A stretch of 25,741 nucleotides of DNA from a virus, in the IMG/VR virus record IMGVR_UViG_3300017727_000136, positions 1 through 25,741 of that record, one strand, 5' to 3'. Shown piece by piece: positions 15,775-25,576 of this stretch (its first letter is position 1; each line of letters starts with the position of its first letter). Under the pieces are notes generated by a model. That model was not told the DNA's origin. It did no database searches and saw nothing but the letters and a program-made list of their open reading frames with translations. The position numbers and the translations under genes are program-made.

Positions 15775-16647
15775 ATGGCTTATAAATTTAAAACATCTAA
15801 AAAACCACAAACTTCTAAAGTCTCTAAATATGAGGGACCAAGAGATACATTTGGTAATCCTGTGTCTTTAAAAAACCCTTCACAAGAAGCAACAACTACC
15901 GATATAGAGATTACAACCTTACCTATTATAGAACCCACAAGCCAAATAGAATATTCAGTAGAAAAACTTCCTTATAATATAAATTTAAATAAAGAATTAT
16001 ATGGAAAAAGAACAGCATTAGAAGAATTAGATGAAGAATTTACTGAATTTATTTTGACTAAATATACTACTAAAGATTTTTTTAATTTATTGAATAAATT
16101 CTTTTATAATATAGATAGAGAAACTCTCAGTAAATTCATGGGGGTAAGTGGGAATTATATAGGGGGGTATAAAAATCCCCTAGATGTAGAAATCAGTACT
16201 TTAAAACAAGAAGTAAATTTTATTAAAGACCAAATAGATTCTATAGAAAAAGAACATCCTTATCTTAAAAATGGAAAAGTTATAGCTGATTCTATTTATA
16301 AAAATAATGCATCCGCAGCTGTACAACAAGGTAATATTTTTTATATTCAATCTAAAAAAAGAAGACCTATCCAAAATATAGAAGTATATAAAGGTATAAA
16401 AAACAGACTTAGTAAAAATATTAATACTAATTCAAACCAAATAAGTGATCAAGATTTTATAATATTTATAGATCAAATCTATTCTTTACAAGAAGGACCA
16501 CCAATATTTACTTTTGATGATATTTATACACCGCCAGCCGACGCAGGAACCGATAATATTACTTTATATCTTAATAGATATGGTTCTTCACAGTTGGGAG
16601 TTATAGATCAAAGTTTAAATGAATTAGATATAAACAACAGAGTATGA
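15775..16647 (+). CDS. Baseplate structural protein, paralogous module
   Basis: The 290-aa product has a Lys/Ser/Pro-rich N-terminus, a helical middle with coiled coil (LKQEVNFIKDQIDSIEKE, about 142-159) and a module at about 160-212 (HPYLKNGKVIADS, NIFYIQSKKRRPIQN, IEVYKGIKNRL) matching the one in the gene at 14058. The end is beta-like. Its stop overlaps the next start by 4 bases (ATGA), so it is probably translationally coupled to the 1228-aa protein and may be its partner. Confidence 0.65.
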   Translation: MAYKFKTSKKPQTSKVSKYEGPRDTFGNPVSLKNPSQEATTTDIEITTLPIIEPTSQIEYSVEKLPYNINLNKELYGKRTALEELDEEFTEFILTKYTTKDFFNLLNKFFYNIDRETLSKFMGVSGNYIGGYKNPLDVEISTLKQEVNFIKDQIDSIEKEHPYLKNGKVIADSIYKNNASAAVQQGNIFYIQSKKRRPIQNIEVYKGIKNRLSKNINTNSNQISDQDFIIFIDQIYSLQEGPPIFTFDDIYTPPADAGTDNITLYLNRYGSSQLGVIDQSLNELDINNRV

Positions 16648-19600
16648 TTAAAAACTACATACAATTTGACCAATATTCAGGAGGTGGTGGAGGTAATAAT
16701 ATAAGTGGCCCTGCTGTTGTTGTTAATAATACTCCTACTGAATTACCAGAAGAAGAAACAAACCAGTCTACTAATATATCTGAAACTCAAGAAGACACAT
16801 TAGTATTAGATACCCTTTCATCTAAAACTATAGATAGAAATTTTGGAAAAGTTGATGATTATATAGAATTACACATATATAATAACAATAACCAATTAAT
16901 ATATTCAGAAGAAAACTTTAAAGATTATTCTCTTACTCTTGAAGAACCACAAACCACTTCTAATAATATACAAATTGACCCTAATAAAATTTTAACAGAC
17001 AGAAATTTTATTACAGGACAATTTAGAATTAAATTAAATATACTAAGAAATAAAATCTTTAATTCTTCAGAATTTCCTTTTTTATTAAAAGAAATATCTA
17101 TAAGTAAAAGAGAAATCAAAGCTACCGCCCCCACAGTAACTAATCCAACTTTAGACAATGCGGTAAGTGGTTTTATTTCGGATATAGAGTCATCTGTTTA
17201 TTTTAAAGAATTTTCAATTAATTTGGGGGGTGATTTATTAATACCTTGTATTAATATATTATTAAATAAAGAATCTATTAGACATGAAGTTTTATTAAAA
17301 ACTCTAGATCCTTTACCCAATAATATATCAACTAAATCACCTTTTAAAGTTGTCGAAGAAATAGTAGACCCTATTTTTATTGATATAGACTTAGGAGACC
17401 CACAATTAGTTGACACAGGAATTCCTTTAAGGGGTCCAAATTTCCATATTGATATTAGACAAAATAATTCTGTTCCTAGTGGTTTTAAAAGTTATAATGA
17501 ATTACTAAGTTATAATGTAACATCTTCATATCAACATTTATTAAGTAAATTAGAAACTCCAGGTTTAGATTTAGATATTCAATATGATTATATAAGACCT
17601 ATACCTGAAAATCTTCAGGGAATAGATATACCCTATCATTTTGACAATTTTGTTCATTTTAGTAATGCTTCAGAGCGTTTAAAAAACTTTAAGTATAAAC
17701 TAGAATTAATAGAGTTATATGATAGACAAATAGCAACTAACCAAAGTATCCCAGGAAACGCCTCATCATCTGCTACTACAATATATGCTAGAAATACTAT
17801 CAATGATAAAAAGGAAAACCTAATAAAAGGTTTTGATGGATATGAACAATTCTTATATTTTGAATCAGGTGCTTTTTCGTGGCCAAAACAAAACACAACT
17901 AGACCTTATACTTTATATTCTGTTACTTCATCCCAAGCTAAAACCTGGTTAGGAGATAATAGATCAGACTATCCTAATTATGGGGGTCAATTATTATCAG
18001 CTTCTTTATTTGATAAACAAAATGTTTATGCATTAGAAAAAACTATTCCTACTTTTATAAAAGAAAACTCAGAAAACAATCTGTATATAAGTTTTGTAAA
18101 CATGGTAGGTCAACATTTTGATACTATATGGTCTTATATAAATGATATAACAAAAATAAACAATTCTCACCACACATTAGGTATATCTAAAGATCTTGTT
18201 TATTACCAATTAAAAAGTTTAGGGTTAGAAGCTTTTGATCAATTTGAAAATTCTAATCTTTTAGAATATATTCTAGGAGAGGGTACAGGTAGTAATCAAT
18301 ATGATGTAGAGAATTTTTATTCTTCATCAGGTATCCCTTCTGAAACTATAGTAACTGCCTCAAATGCAGGTTCAATTCCTAAGAATGATATAACAAAAGA
18401 AATTTGGAAACGTTTATACCATAATGCACCCTATCTTTTAAAAACTAAAGGAACAGAAAGAGGAATTAAGGCATTAATGAGTTGTTATGGTATTCCTTCA
18501 AGTATTTTAAGTATAAAAGAATATGGAGGTTCTACTACTACCTCAGGACGTTTAAAAGATTTAGATTTATCCGATTATTATAAAACTTTTAAATACGAAA
18601 AAGCTAGTTTAGCCTTAAAAGGTGATTCAGGTACTGACGGGTTTTTTATAAAAACAAACTTTTCATCAGCATTAGCAGATACTTATTTTACTACTACTCA
18701 ACAAGGAAAAGAAACAATTGAATTTAGAATTAAACCCTATAGATTAGGAGATAACCAACATTTACTTACACTATCTGGTTCTTCAACTGATGGGTCCAAT
18801 TATGCACCAGCTAATGATCAATCTCTAATATTACAACCTTATATAGGCAATGATATTTCTTCTTCTAATGATTCAACTCAATATGGAAGAATAGCATTAC
18901 ACAGAGCGGGAAGTGATGTTGAAGTAACTCCATATTTTCCTATTTTTAATGGCGATTTTTGGAATGTATTTATAAACGCAAATAAAAACCCATCAAACGA
19001 AGCTGAAATAACATTTGGGGCTTATCAAGCCAATTTTAATCAGCATATATCCTCTTTCACTACTTCTTCTACTACATCTAATTACCAGTTTTGTTGGGGT
19101 CTTAACCATAAAGGAGCTAAAGATGCTTTCTTTGGGGGTATTCCTGCTAATACACTCGCAAATTTTAATAATATTGATGGTTTAAGATATTCTGGTTCAA
19201 TGCAAGAAATTAGAATATATCTAGGAGAAAATTTAAACACTACTACTCTTAAAAAACACGCCCTTGAACCATTTATGTATGGGGGTAATAATATTTCTTC
19301 TTCTTATGAAAATTTAATTCTTAGATTACCTTTAGGTAGTAATGATCAAGAAAATAGCTCTAGTTTTCACCCTAACATAGATGTACCCTTCTTGGGTATG
19401 GAAGGTGGGGTATCAAGTTCTATGGCTTCTCAAACATGGGAAGAAATATTAGAATTCCATTATTTACCTACTCCCGATACTGTAGGTATTTCAACAACAA
19501 GTGAAAAAGTTAGAATAGATACAGGAACTGTTAATGAAAATATATTATCACCCTTCAAGAAATTCGAAACATCTACATTAGATAGGCAACCACAAGATTT

Positions 19601-20330
19601 TGAAGATTTAGGAATATTCTTTTCACCCACTAATGAAATAAATGAAGATATAATTTATCAACTAGGTTCATTTAGATTAGATGATTATATAGGTTCTCCC
19701 TTACCTTCAGCCCAAACATCTTCAAATTATGGAGACTTAAAATCTATAAAAGATACATACTTTAAAAGAGTTAAAAGAAGATACAATTACCTAGACTATA
19801 TAAAACAAATCCAATATATAGATCACACATTATTTAAAATAATAGAACAATTTGTACCTTTTAGAACCAATCTAAAAACAGGATTAGTAGTAGAACCCCA
19901 CCATTTAGAAAGAACTAAATTCCAAAGAACACTACCTGTAAGATCTGATGCCCAAACAACTATACCTGGTACACATCAAAATATTGAAACCTCTATTAAT
20001 TTAAATTATTATAGTGGCTCTATTTATTCTTTAAATGATTCTAGTGTAGTTAGTGTAGATAATTTATCTTTTACTACTTCGAGCAAAGGTAAAAGATTAG
20101 ATAAAGGTACTAATGGTACAATTCATATTTATGATGATCATTTAGATCCTTTTGGAAAAGACCCTAATAGAGAAAATAACCAATCATCCCAAGCACCCAT
20201 TAAACCTTACACTGGTACTAAACCTTCAAATTACATAGCACACGAATCGTCTGTTTTATTAGGAAATGTACCATCAGGAAGAAAATCTAATAAGTATTAT
20301 AAATATACTGAGTTTCATTTAAATAGTTAA
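16644..20330 (+). CDS. Large (1228 aa) baseplate/tail protein with LamG-like domain
   Basis: The first 40 residues are Gly- and Asn/Thr-rich. Residues about 586-605 (IWKRLYHNAPYLL, KTKGTERGIKAL) followed by YGIPSS resemble the conserved core of tail protein I / wedge proteins. Residues about 660-880 look like a LamG/concanavalin-like beta-sandwich (IEFRIKPYRLGDNQHLLTLS, FNGDFWNVFINAN, GSMQEIRIYLGENL), which often binds carbohydrate. A C-terminal part at about 1040-1110 (RRYNYLDYIKQIQYIDH, GLVVEPHHLERTKFQR) is conserved in look. T4 gp7 is the nearest by size (about 1030) and position, but I see no proof of homology. Confidence 0.7.
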   Translation: MIKNYIQFDQYSGGGGGNNISGPAVVVNNTPTELPEEETNQSTNISETQEDTLVLDTLSSKTIDRNFGKVDDYIELHIYNNNNQLIYSEENFKDYSLTLEEPQTTSNNIQIDPNKILTDRNFITGQFRIKLNILRNKIFNSSEFPFLLKEISISKREIKATAPTVTNPTLDNAVSGFISDIESSVYFKEFSINLGGDLLIPCINILLNKESIRHEVLLKTLDPLPNNISTKSPFKVVEEIVDPIFIDIDLGDPQLVDTGIPLRGPNFHIDIRQNNSVPSGFKSYNELLSYNVTSSYQHLLSKLETPGLDLDIQYDYIRPIPENLQGIDIPYHFDNFVHFSNASERLKNFKYKLELIELYDRQIATNQSIPGNASSSATTIYARNTINDKKENLIKGFDGYEQFLYFESGAFSWPKQNTTRPYTLYSVTSSQAKTWLGDNRSDYPNYGGQLLSASLFDKQNVYALEKTIPTFIKENSENNLYISFVNMVGQHFDTIWSYINDITKINNSHHTLGISKDLVYYQLKSLGLEAFDQFENSNLLEYILGEGTGSNQYDVENFYSSSGIPSETIVTASNAGSIPKNDITKEIWKRLYHNAPYLLKTKGTERGIKALMSCYGIPSSILSIKEYGGSTTTSGRLKDLDLSDYYKTFKYEKASLALKGDSGTDGFFIKTNFSSALADTYFTTTQQGKETIEFRIKPYRLGDNQHLLTLSGSSTDGSNYAPANDQSLILQPYIGNDISSSNDSTQYGRIALHRAGSDVEVTPYFPIFNGDFWNVFINANKNPSNEAEITFGAYQANFNQHISSFTTSSTTSNYQFCWGLNHKGAKDAFFGGIPANTLANFNNIDGLRYSGSMQEIRIYLGENLNTTTLKKHALEPFMYGGNNISSSYENLILRLPLGSNDQENSSSFHPNIDVPFLGMEGGVSSSMASQTWEEILEFHYLPTPDTVGISTTSEKVRIDTGTVNENILSPFKKFETSTLDRQPQDFEDLGIFFSPTNEINEDIIYQLGSFRLDDYIGSPLPSAQTSSNYGDLKSIKDTYFKRVKRRYNYLDYIKQIQYIDHTLFKIIEQFVPFRTNLKTGLVVEPHHLERTKFQRTLPVRSDAQTTIPGTHQNIETSINLNYYSGSIYSLNDSSVVSVDNLSFTTSSKGKRLDKGTNGTIHIYDDHLDPFGKDPNRENNQSSQAPIKPYTGTKPSNYIAHESSVLLGNVPSGRKSNKYYKYTEFHLNS

Positions 20331-20332
20331 AC

Positions 20333-22030
20333 ATGCCTTACAACGAAAATTATATATCCCCCGGACCCTTAGGATCAGTTTCACATAGTTTTAGTGGAAG
20401 ACAACTAACAGCAGAATTTGATGATGCCTTAGTAGATCAAAAAGCATGGAAAAATTCAAGATACGAAGGATCAAAACTTACAGCAGCCCAAATAAATAAA
20501 TTTACTGCAGGAGATGAAAGTTACCAAACATTACCTGTTCTTACTAACCAATCAACTGCTATTTATATAGCTAACACAGTTATAGGAGGTACAGAAGATG
20601 AACAATTTGCTACAATAAAAAATCATTCTTATGTTGGAATTAATAAAATTTTAATAGTTAATCCCCAAGATAATACAATTCAAATATTAGATAAAACTAC
20701 AGAACCCTTTAATGAATTCCATAGATTTATAACAAATGACTTCCCTACAGGTAAAAAAGCTTTTGTAAAAGTTATAGATGAATCAATTCAAACAAATTTA
20801 AAAGGACATCATAGGGTTAAAATGAATAAAGGTTATCTTCTAAAATCTTTTGATTTTAATTATGCAGGAGAATTTTCAGGTTCTAGCCAAACCGATACAC
20901 TTACTGAAAATAACTCAATGTATTTATATCAATCAAGTTCTTTTAGAGATAATTTTGTAATAACTGGATCCCTAAATGCTATTGATGCTACTATAACCCA
21001 ACCAAATGATTTAAGATTTAGGTATGGTTTGATAGAAATGTTTAGTGGTGATTCTGAAGGAACTAGCGGTCATAACTCACTTAAACAATCCAGAATAGGT
21101 CCATTATTTATATCTTCTTCTATTATAGAAAATAAATTTACTTCCCAATATTATTCAGGTAGTTTTGGATTAATTAAACACCAAAATGGGGATTCAGCAG
21201 ATGATGCTATTTTACTAGGAGGATCTTCATTAGGATCAGCTAGTAAATTTTTAGGGTTAAATACCCTAAATTTTCTTACAAATAATATAGCTGATAATAC
21301 TTTAACACAGCAAGAAAAAACTGAGTTACATGTAACTTTTTTTGAAGGTACTAAAGATTTTGCTCCTGGTTTTTATGATGAAAGAAGTATTAGTACATTT
21401 GAAATAGACCAAAATATAGGAAATTTAATGATAGAACAGGGGGGTTCATGTAATGCAGGACTCCCTACAAACCATGAATTTGTTTTTAAGGGTAGAAATG
21501 ATGATAGGTTTTTATCTAAATTAAATAAATTTGAAGATGCAATAGTTAATAGCCATATACAATCAACAGCTTCAAGTGGTATAAATGGATGTAATCCTAC
21601 TTATGATACAAATGATATTTCTGGTGATTTATTATATCCCGGTGTAACTTCAGATAGGTTTGAAATTAATTGTATTGTACAAGGAGGAGCTTTAGGGGTT
21701 ATAGGATATGAAGGTGCCCAATCCGCTAGTTCGACTCAATATGGTAATTCATTATCCTCAAGCATGGCATCCAATAATTTCTACTCAGGATCCTTTAATT
21801 ATGAAGTATCATTTTTAGATAAAGACCATACCTTAATTTTAGATTTAGATAAAGAGGCAGAATTATTTGATGGAATAGGAGAAAAAGGATTAGTCATAAT
21901 CCCCCAAGATTCAGACTCACAAATAGCATTTAATATTGAATATTATTTGACTCAAGCAGGTATAATAAACAACCCAAATTCAACCTTACAAAATTCAAAT
22001 AATAGTACACCACCAGGAAATTTAGAATAA
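20333..22030 (+). CDS. Virion structural protein, function unknown
   Basis: The 565-aa product is beta-rich with many Ser, Asn and Thr and two or three Cys (around 381, 423 and 448: GGSCNAG, GCNPTY, NCIVQGG). The N-terminus reads MPYNENYISPGPLGSVSHSF. No family is recognised. It lies 2 bases after the 1228-aa gene and ends before a 48-base gap with a promoter-like motif, so it is the last gene of that unit. A fibre or wedge-periphery protein is likely by context. A canonical T4-type TATAAATA lies 27 bases before the start, inside the end of the previous gene. Confidence 0.65.
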   Translation: MPYNENYISPGPLGSVSHSFSGRQLTAEFDDALVDQKAWKNSRYEGSKLTAAQINKFTAGDESYQTLPVLTNQSTAIYIANTVIGGTEDEQFATIKNHSYVGINKILIVNPQDNTIQILDKTTEPFNEFHRFITNDFPTGKKAFVKVIDESIQTNLKGHHRVKMNKGYLLKSFDFNYAGEFSGSSQTDTLTENNSMYLYQSSSFRDNFVITGSLNAIDATITQPNDLRFRYGLIEMFSGDSEGTSGHNSLKQSRIGPLFISSSIIENKFTSQYYSGSFGLIKHQNGDSADDAILLGGSSLGSASKFLGLNTLNFLTNNIADNTLTQQEKTELHVTFFEGTKDFAPGFYDERSISTFEIDQNIGNLMIEQGGSCNAGLPTNHEFVFKGRNDDRFLSKLNKFEDAIVNSHIQSTASSGINGCNPTYDTNDISGDLLYPGVTSDRFEINCIVQGGALGVIGYEGAQSASSTQYGNSLSSSMASNNFYSGSFNYEVSFLDKDHTLILDLDKEAELFDGIGEKGLVIIPQDSDSQIAFNIEYYLTQAGIINNPNSTLQNSNNSTPPGNLE

Positions 22031-22052
22031 TTTGCACTTTTTTAAAAAAACA

Positions 22053-22070
22053 TATATTTATAACAAAATA
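22053..22070 (+). promoter_or_regulatory. Candidate late promoter TATATTTATAACAAAATA
   Basis: In the 48-base gap before the gene at 22079, this site shares 17 bases with the one at 6811. The core ends 17 bases before the ATG, behind a T6A7 run that may bend the DNA or form a weak terminator. It would start the fibre-gene transcript. Confidence 0.5.
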
Positions 22071-22078
22071 CAACAACA

Positions 22079-22732
22079 ATGGGATACTTAGATAATAGTT
22101 CAATAACTGTAGATGCGATACTAACAAAAAGAGGTCGTGAATTACTGTCAAGAAATGATGGTTCTTTTAAAATAACACAATTCGCTTTGGGTGATGATGA
22201 AATTGATTATTCATTATTTAATGAAAATCACCCAAATGGTACTCAGTACTCAGCAGAAGCAATTGAAAACATGCCCTTAATTGAAGCTATTCCTAATGGA
22301 GCTAACATGATGAACTCAAAGTTAATTACTTTAACTAGAGGAGCTAACGCTATACCATATATTCAAGTAACAAATGCTACAATTAGTGTTAATCAAGGAC
22401 AAAGCTTCCAAGTAACCCCATCAACTTTCAACCTTACGGGTACTAACGTAGCAGCTTCAGAAGAATATATATTTACTGTATTAGATAGTAGATTAGTAGA
22501 TGATTTTGTAGGTACAGGTGGTACCGCTACAGCAAGTGCATCAGATATAGCTGAATTTAGTACTATAGAACAATCACTTTCAGTAAGAGGAGGAGCACTA
22601 TCAGTATTACCTACTGTAGCCAATGCTTTATTTAGCTCAACTGTTACCTCAAGAACAACAAGTATAATTGTAGAGGGTGTAACTTCAGGAGCTATAAAAA
22701 CAATCTCTCTTACTATTAATAAAACAAATTAA
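22079..22732 (+). CDS. Virion structural protein with conserved N-terminal domain
   Basis: Residues 1-85 (GYLDNSSITVDAILTKRGRE, FKITQFALGDDEIDYSLFN, AIENMPLIEAIPNGA) form a domain I have seen in tail proteins of marine phages. It may be the attachment part of a fibre. The remaining 130 residues are Thr/Ser/Val-rich and beta-sandwich-like, with no recognised family. It opens the third structural unit, behind the candidate promoter at 22053, and is followed after 12 bases by another fibre-like gene. Confidence 0.65.
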   Translation: MGYLDNSSITVDAILTKRGRELLSRNDGSFKITQFALGDDEIDYSLFNENHPNGTQYSAEAIENMPLIEAIPNGANMMNSKLITLTRGANAIPYIQVTNATISVNQGQSFQVTPSTFNLTGTNVAASEEYIFTVLDSRLVDDFVGTGGTATASASDIAEFSTIEQSLSVRGGALSVLPTVANALFSSTVTSRTTSIIVEGVTSGAIKTISLTINKTN

Positions 22733-22744
22733 AAATAAAATATA

Positions 22745-23782
22745 ATGTATACAAGATTTGGAGATAATGATATAGTTACTAGACAAGCTCAAGAACTAGT
22801 AACCTCAACATGGACTAATAATACTAATAATTTACAAGTAGTCCACACAGCTTCAGCCCAAGCAAATTTTTCTACAGCTACTAGTTCAGGACAATTTTTT
22901 ATTGAAGTATATAATGAAGCTACTTCTTCAACTTCAGCTGAAGTTCAATACGCAATAGCATATGGTCATAAAAATGGATCAGGTTCACTTGATTTTACTA
23001 ACGATACAGGTTCGTTTGGGATAGGTGCCTCTAAAGTAATTTATAACCAATATCGACAATTACATTATAATAATGATACTACTAACTTTAAATTTGGTAA
23101 TCACACTCCAGATGATATTTTTGTAATTAATATTGATAGATCAAGATATAAGCAAAGACTTACTTTAGGTTCTTTAAATCTCCATATTTCGGGTACCTCA
23201 GTAGGAGTAACTGCTCAACAAACAATCCACCTTACAGATGATAGTGTTACAAATGGTCAATTTGCAGATTCAAATTTAGGGCCTGTATTTAGAATAGTAT
23301 CAGGGTCTAATGGTGTATTAAGTGGCTCAGTAACTAACCAATTAACAGTTGGGGGTGAAGCTACTAACTACGGTAATTTTTACCCACAAGCTGGATTAAT
23401 AATTTTAAATGCAGGTGCCTTTAGTGGATCAACTTTAGCTCCCACTGTAACTTCAAATACAGCAGGTAAAAATCACCAAAGATTACTTAATGGAATCTCG
23501 GAATCAGGACATTTTATAGTTGACACTACAGAAGAAATAAATTCACAATTTTATTTTGTAAGAGCAAGAAATAATCAATTTAATTATACTAATAATGAAT
23601 CTTTTGTAGATAGTTCAAATAATATTAGATTTGAATCTATGAAATTAAACCCAAAAGTATTTATAACAACAGTTGGTTTATATAATGATGCTTTTGAATT
23701 AATGGGTGTTGCTAAATTAAGCCAACCAGTTACTAAAGATTTTACAAAAGAAGCTCTTATTAGGGTAAAATTAGACTACTAA
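22745..23782 (+). CDS. Tail-fibre-like protein, shares C-terminal module with next gene
   Basis: The 345-aa product is beta-rich. The last part, from about residue 207 (NYGNFYPQAGLIILN) to the end (VFITTVGLYNDAFELMGVAK), matches the C-terminal module of the gene at 23795. The first 200 residues contain a Tyr/Asn-rich part (GSFGIGASKVIYNQYRQLHY) but no known domain. A shared C-terminal end and different N-terminal parts would suit proteins that join a common partner or assemble by a common trimer end. Confidence 0.65.
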   Translation: MYTRFGDNDIVTRQAQELVTSTWTNNTNNLQVVHTASAQANFSTATSSGQFFIEVYNEATSSTSAEVQYAIAYGHKNGSGSLDFTNDTGSFGIGASKVIYNQYRQLHYNNDTTNFKFGNHTPDDIFVINIDRSRYKQRLTLGSLNLHISGTSVGVTAQQTIHLTDDSVTNGQFADSNLGPVFRIVSGSNGVLSGSVTNQLTVGGEATNYGNFYPQAGLIILNAGAFSGSTLAPTVTSNTAGKNHQRLLNGISESGHFIVDTTEEINSQFYFVRARNNQFNYTNNESFVDSSNNIRFESMKLNPKVFITTVGLYNDAFELMGVAKLSQPVTKDFTKEALIRVKLDY

Positions 23783-23794
23783 AATGTCATTTAA

Positions 23795-25552
23795 ATGGGT
23801 TTATCATATACTTACAAAAAATTCTCTGCACAAGATTTTGCAATAGTCCCCTTTAATGCTCATAAACATTATATTTTTACATCCGCTTCTGCTGCATCTA
23901 ATCAATTAGCTCATTATAATACTAGCTATACCTCAGAGTCTATTTCTTTATATAGTTCTGCAAGTTCAGCCTATGGGGGTGATTCTAAAAATATTATAAA
24001 ATATAACCAAGCAGACCATCTATTTTATAGAAATTATACCCAACAAATAGGTACTAAAAAAGATCTTATTGACTTTTTAGATAATAGAAGGGATTTATAT
24101 GAAAAAAATAATATATTATCTATTCCCTCGGGATTATATGGTTACCAAATAAAAAAATCTTCTTTTTATTTAAGTTCAAGCGCATACCAATTAGTAGATG
24201 ACTCTAAAGGTAATTTAATAATAGAGAACACTGATGTAACTACTTACCCTAATGATGTTCAAGAAAATGTTTTTAGGTTAGACCCCATCCAAGGTTTCAA
24301 AAAATACGATTTAACCGTCCACGATACAGATTATGTAGAAGTTATAGGAGGAGATTACATAGATGGTCATCCTATTATTACTAAAAAATTCTATAGAAGA
24401 GGTCTTAGTAATACTGATGCCTCCTCATCATATACTACTACAAATAAATTTCCTAGAGAATATTACCCCCAAGATATTGATGATAGTTATTTTTTAAATG
24501 AAATTTACTATAATAATGTAACTTTTAAAAAAAGTGAATTAGGTTCAACTGAACATAAATTCCCCGCAATCAATTTAAATAGTGCTATTAATTCTTTTAT
24601 AAAAGTTCCTCACCAAGAAAAATTTAATTTTAATACAAATCAAGATTTTTCTATATCTTTTTATATAAAACCCTCCCCACCTAACGCATCATCTACAGAA
24701 AAACGATATATAATAGCAAAAAGTGGAACAGAAACTATAGTATCTAGTGGTTCTACATCAGTAGATATAGAAACCCCAAGCCCTCAATTTCCGTATGAAA
24801 TTTATATGCAAAGTCAATCTTTGTATTTTTCAAGATCAGATGGTAATCAAACAGATACTATAAGTGGTATTATAACATCTAGTGATAATCATATGAGAAC
24901 TTCCCATATAGAATGTCAATTATCCTCTTCTGTAATGGAATTATGGTTTGATGGGACTAAAATAGCTTCTAGTACTTCTAATTTAAAAAGTTCTACTCGA
25001 AATAAAGCCAATTTATATATAGGGTCTAAAGGAATTCCTACAACAATAGATGGAACTAGTAATACCATAAAATATTTTAATGGAGATATTAGTAATATAA
25101 ATATATGGACTAGATCCTGGAATGAAACCCAAATAGCTAATATATCTGAAAGTGTAAATGCTTCACCTTACATAGGAAATATATTTTATGAAAGTGGGTT
25201 AGTTACCATAACACACCCTAAATACCATAGTATATTATCTGGATCAGCGGGTGGTGGTATTATTAATGATATCCAATTCCAAGGTACCCACTTAATATAT
25301 GAAAATGAATTCCAATGTACAGTTCAAGAACATGAATTCAATACCTCAACAAATTCAACCGCTCTAGACCAAACAGATTCAAACCCTTATAAAATATCTC
25401 CTTTTACAACCAGTTCACATTTTCAACCTTACGTTACTACAATTGGTTTATATAATGAAGATAATGAATTATTAGTTGTGGGTAAATTAGGACAACCTAT
25501 AAGAAAATCAGACAAAACTGATATGACTTTCATAGTTCGTTGGGATACCTAA
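23795..25552 (+). CDS. LamG-domain tail-fibre/adhesin protein
   Basis: The 585-aa product has a beta-rich N-terminus, then a clear LamG_3-type (concanavalin-like) domain at about 262-452 (FIKVPHQEKFNFNTNQDFSI, MELWFDGTKIASS, ANLYIGSKG, YFNGDISNINIWTRSWNETQ). LamG domains commonly bind glycans, so a role in host-surface recognition is likely. The last 129 residues (from SPYIGNIFYESGLVTIT to PYVTTIGLYNEDNELLVVGK) match the end of the previous gene. It starts 12 bases after that gene; the ATG at 23784 is in another frame and soon ends. Confidence 0.75.
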   Translation: MGLSYTYKKFSAQDFAIVPFNAHKHYIFTSASAASNQLAHYNTSYTSESISLYSSASSAYGGDSKNIIKYNQADHLFYRNYTQQIGTKKDLIDFLDNRRDLYEKNNILSIPSGLYGYQIKKSSFYLSSSAYQLVDDSKGNLIIENTDVTTYPNDVQENVFRLDPIQGFKKYDLTVHDTDYVEVIGGDYIDGHPIITKKFYRRGLSNTDASSSYTTTNKFPREYYPQDIDDSYFLNEIYYNNVTFKKSELGSTEHKFPAINLNSAINSFIKVPHQEKFNFNTNQDFSISFYIKPSPPNASSTEKRYIIAKSGTETIVSSGSTSVDIETPSPQFPYEIYMQSQSLYFSRSDGNQTDTISGIITSSDNHMRTSHIECQLSSSVMELWFDGTKIASSTSNLKSSTRNKANLYIGSKGIPTTIDGTSNTIKYFNGDISNINIWTRSWNETQIANISESVNASPYIGNIFYESGLVTITHPKYHSILSGSAGGGIINDIQFQGTHLIYENEFQCTVQEHEFNTSTNSTALDQTDSNPYKISPFTTSSHFQPYVTTIGLYNEDNELLVVGKLGQPIRKSDKTDMTFIVRWDT

Positions 25553-25576
25553 AATATTTTTTGTACATTAAGGGTT

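Noticed and set aside
20298-20305. Canonical T4 late promoter TATAAATA, 27 bases before the gene at 20333
   Set aside because: It lies in the coding end of the previous gene (codons for YYKY), and the same string occurs at 3690 deep inside a gene, so chance in AT-rich DNA is likely. It remains a weak candidate.
22036-22051. T6A7 run as a terminator after the gene at 20333
   Set aside because: No GC stem is present; it is an A/T tract that could bend DNA but not a clear hairpin terminator.
23784-23794. Alternative ATG for the last fibre gene
   Set aside because: It is in another frame and meets a stop after about 20 codons.
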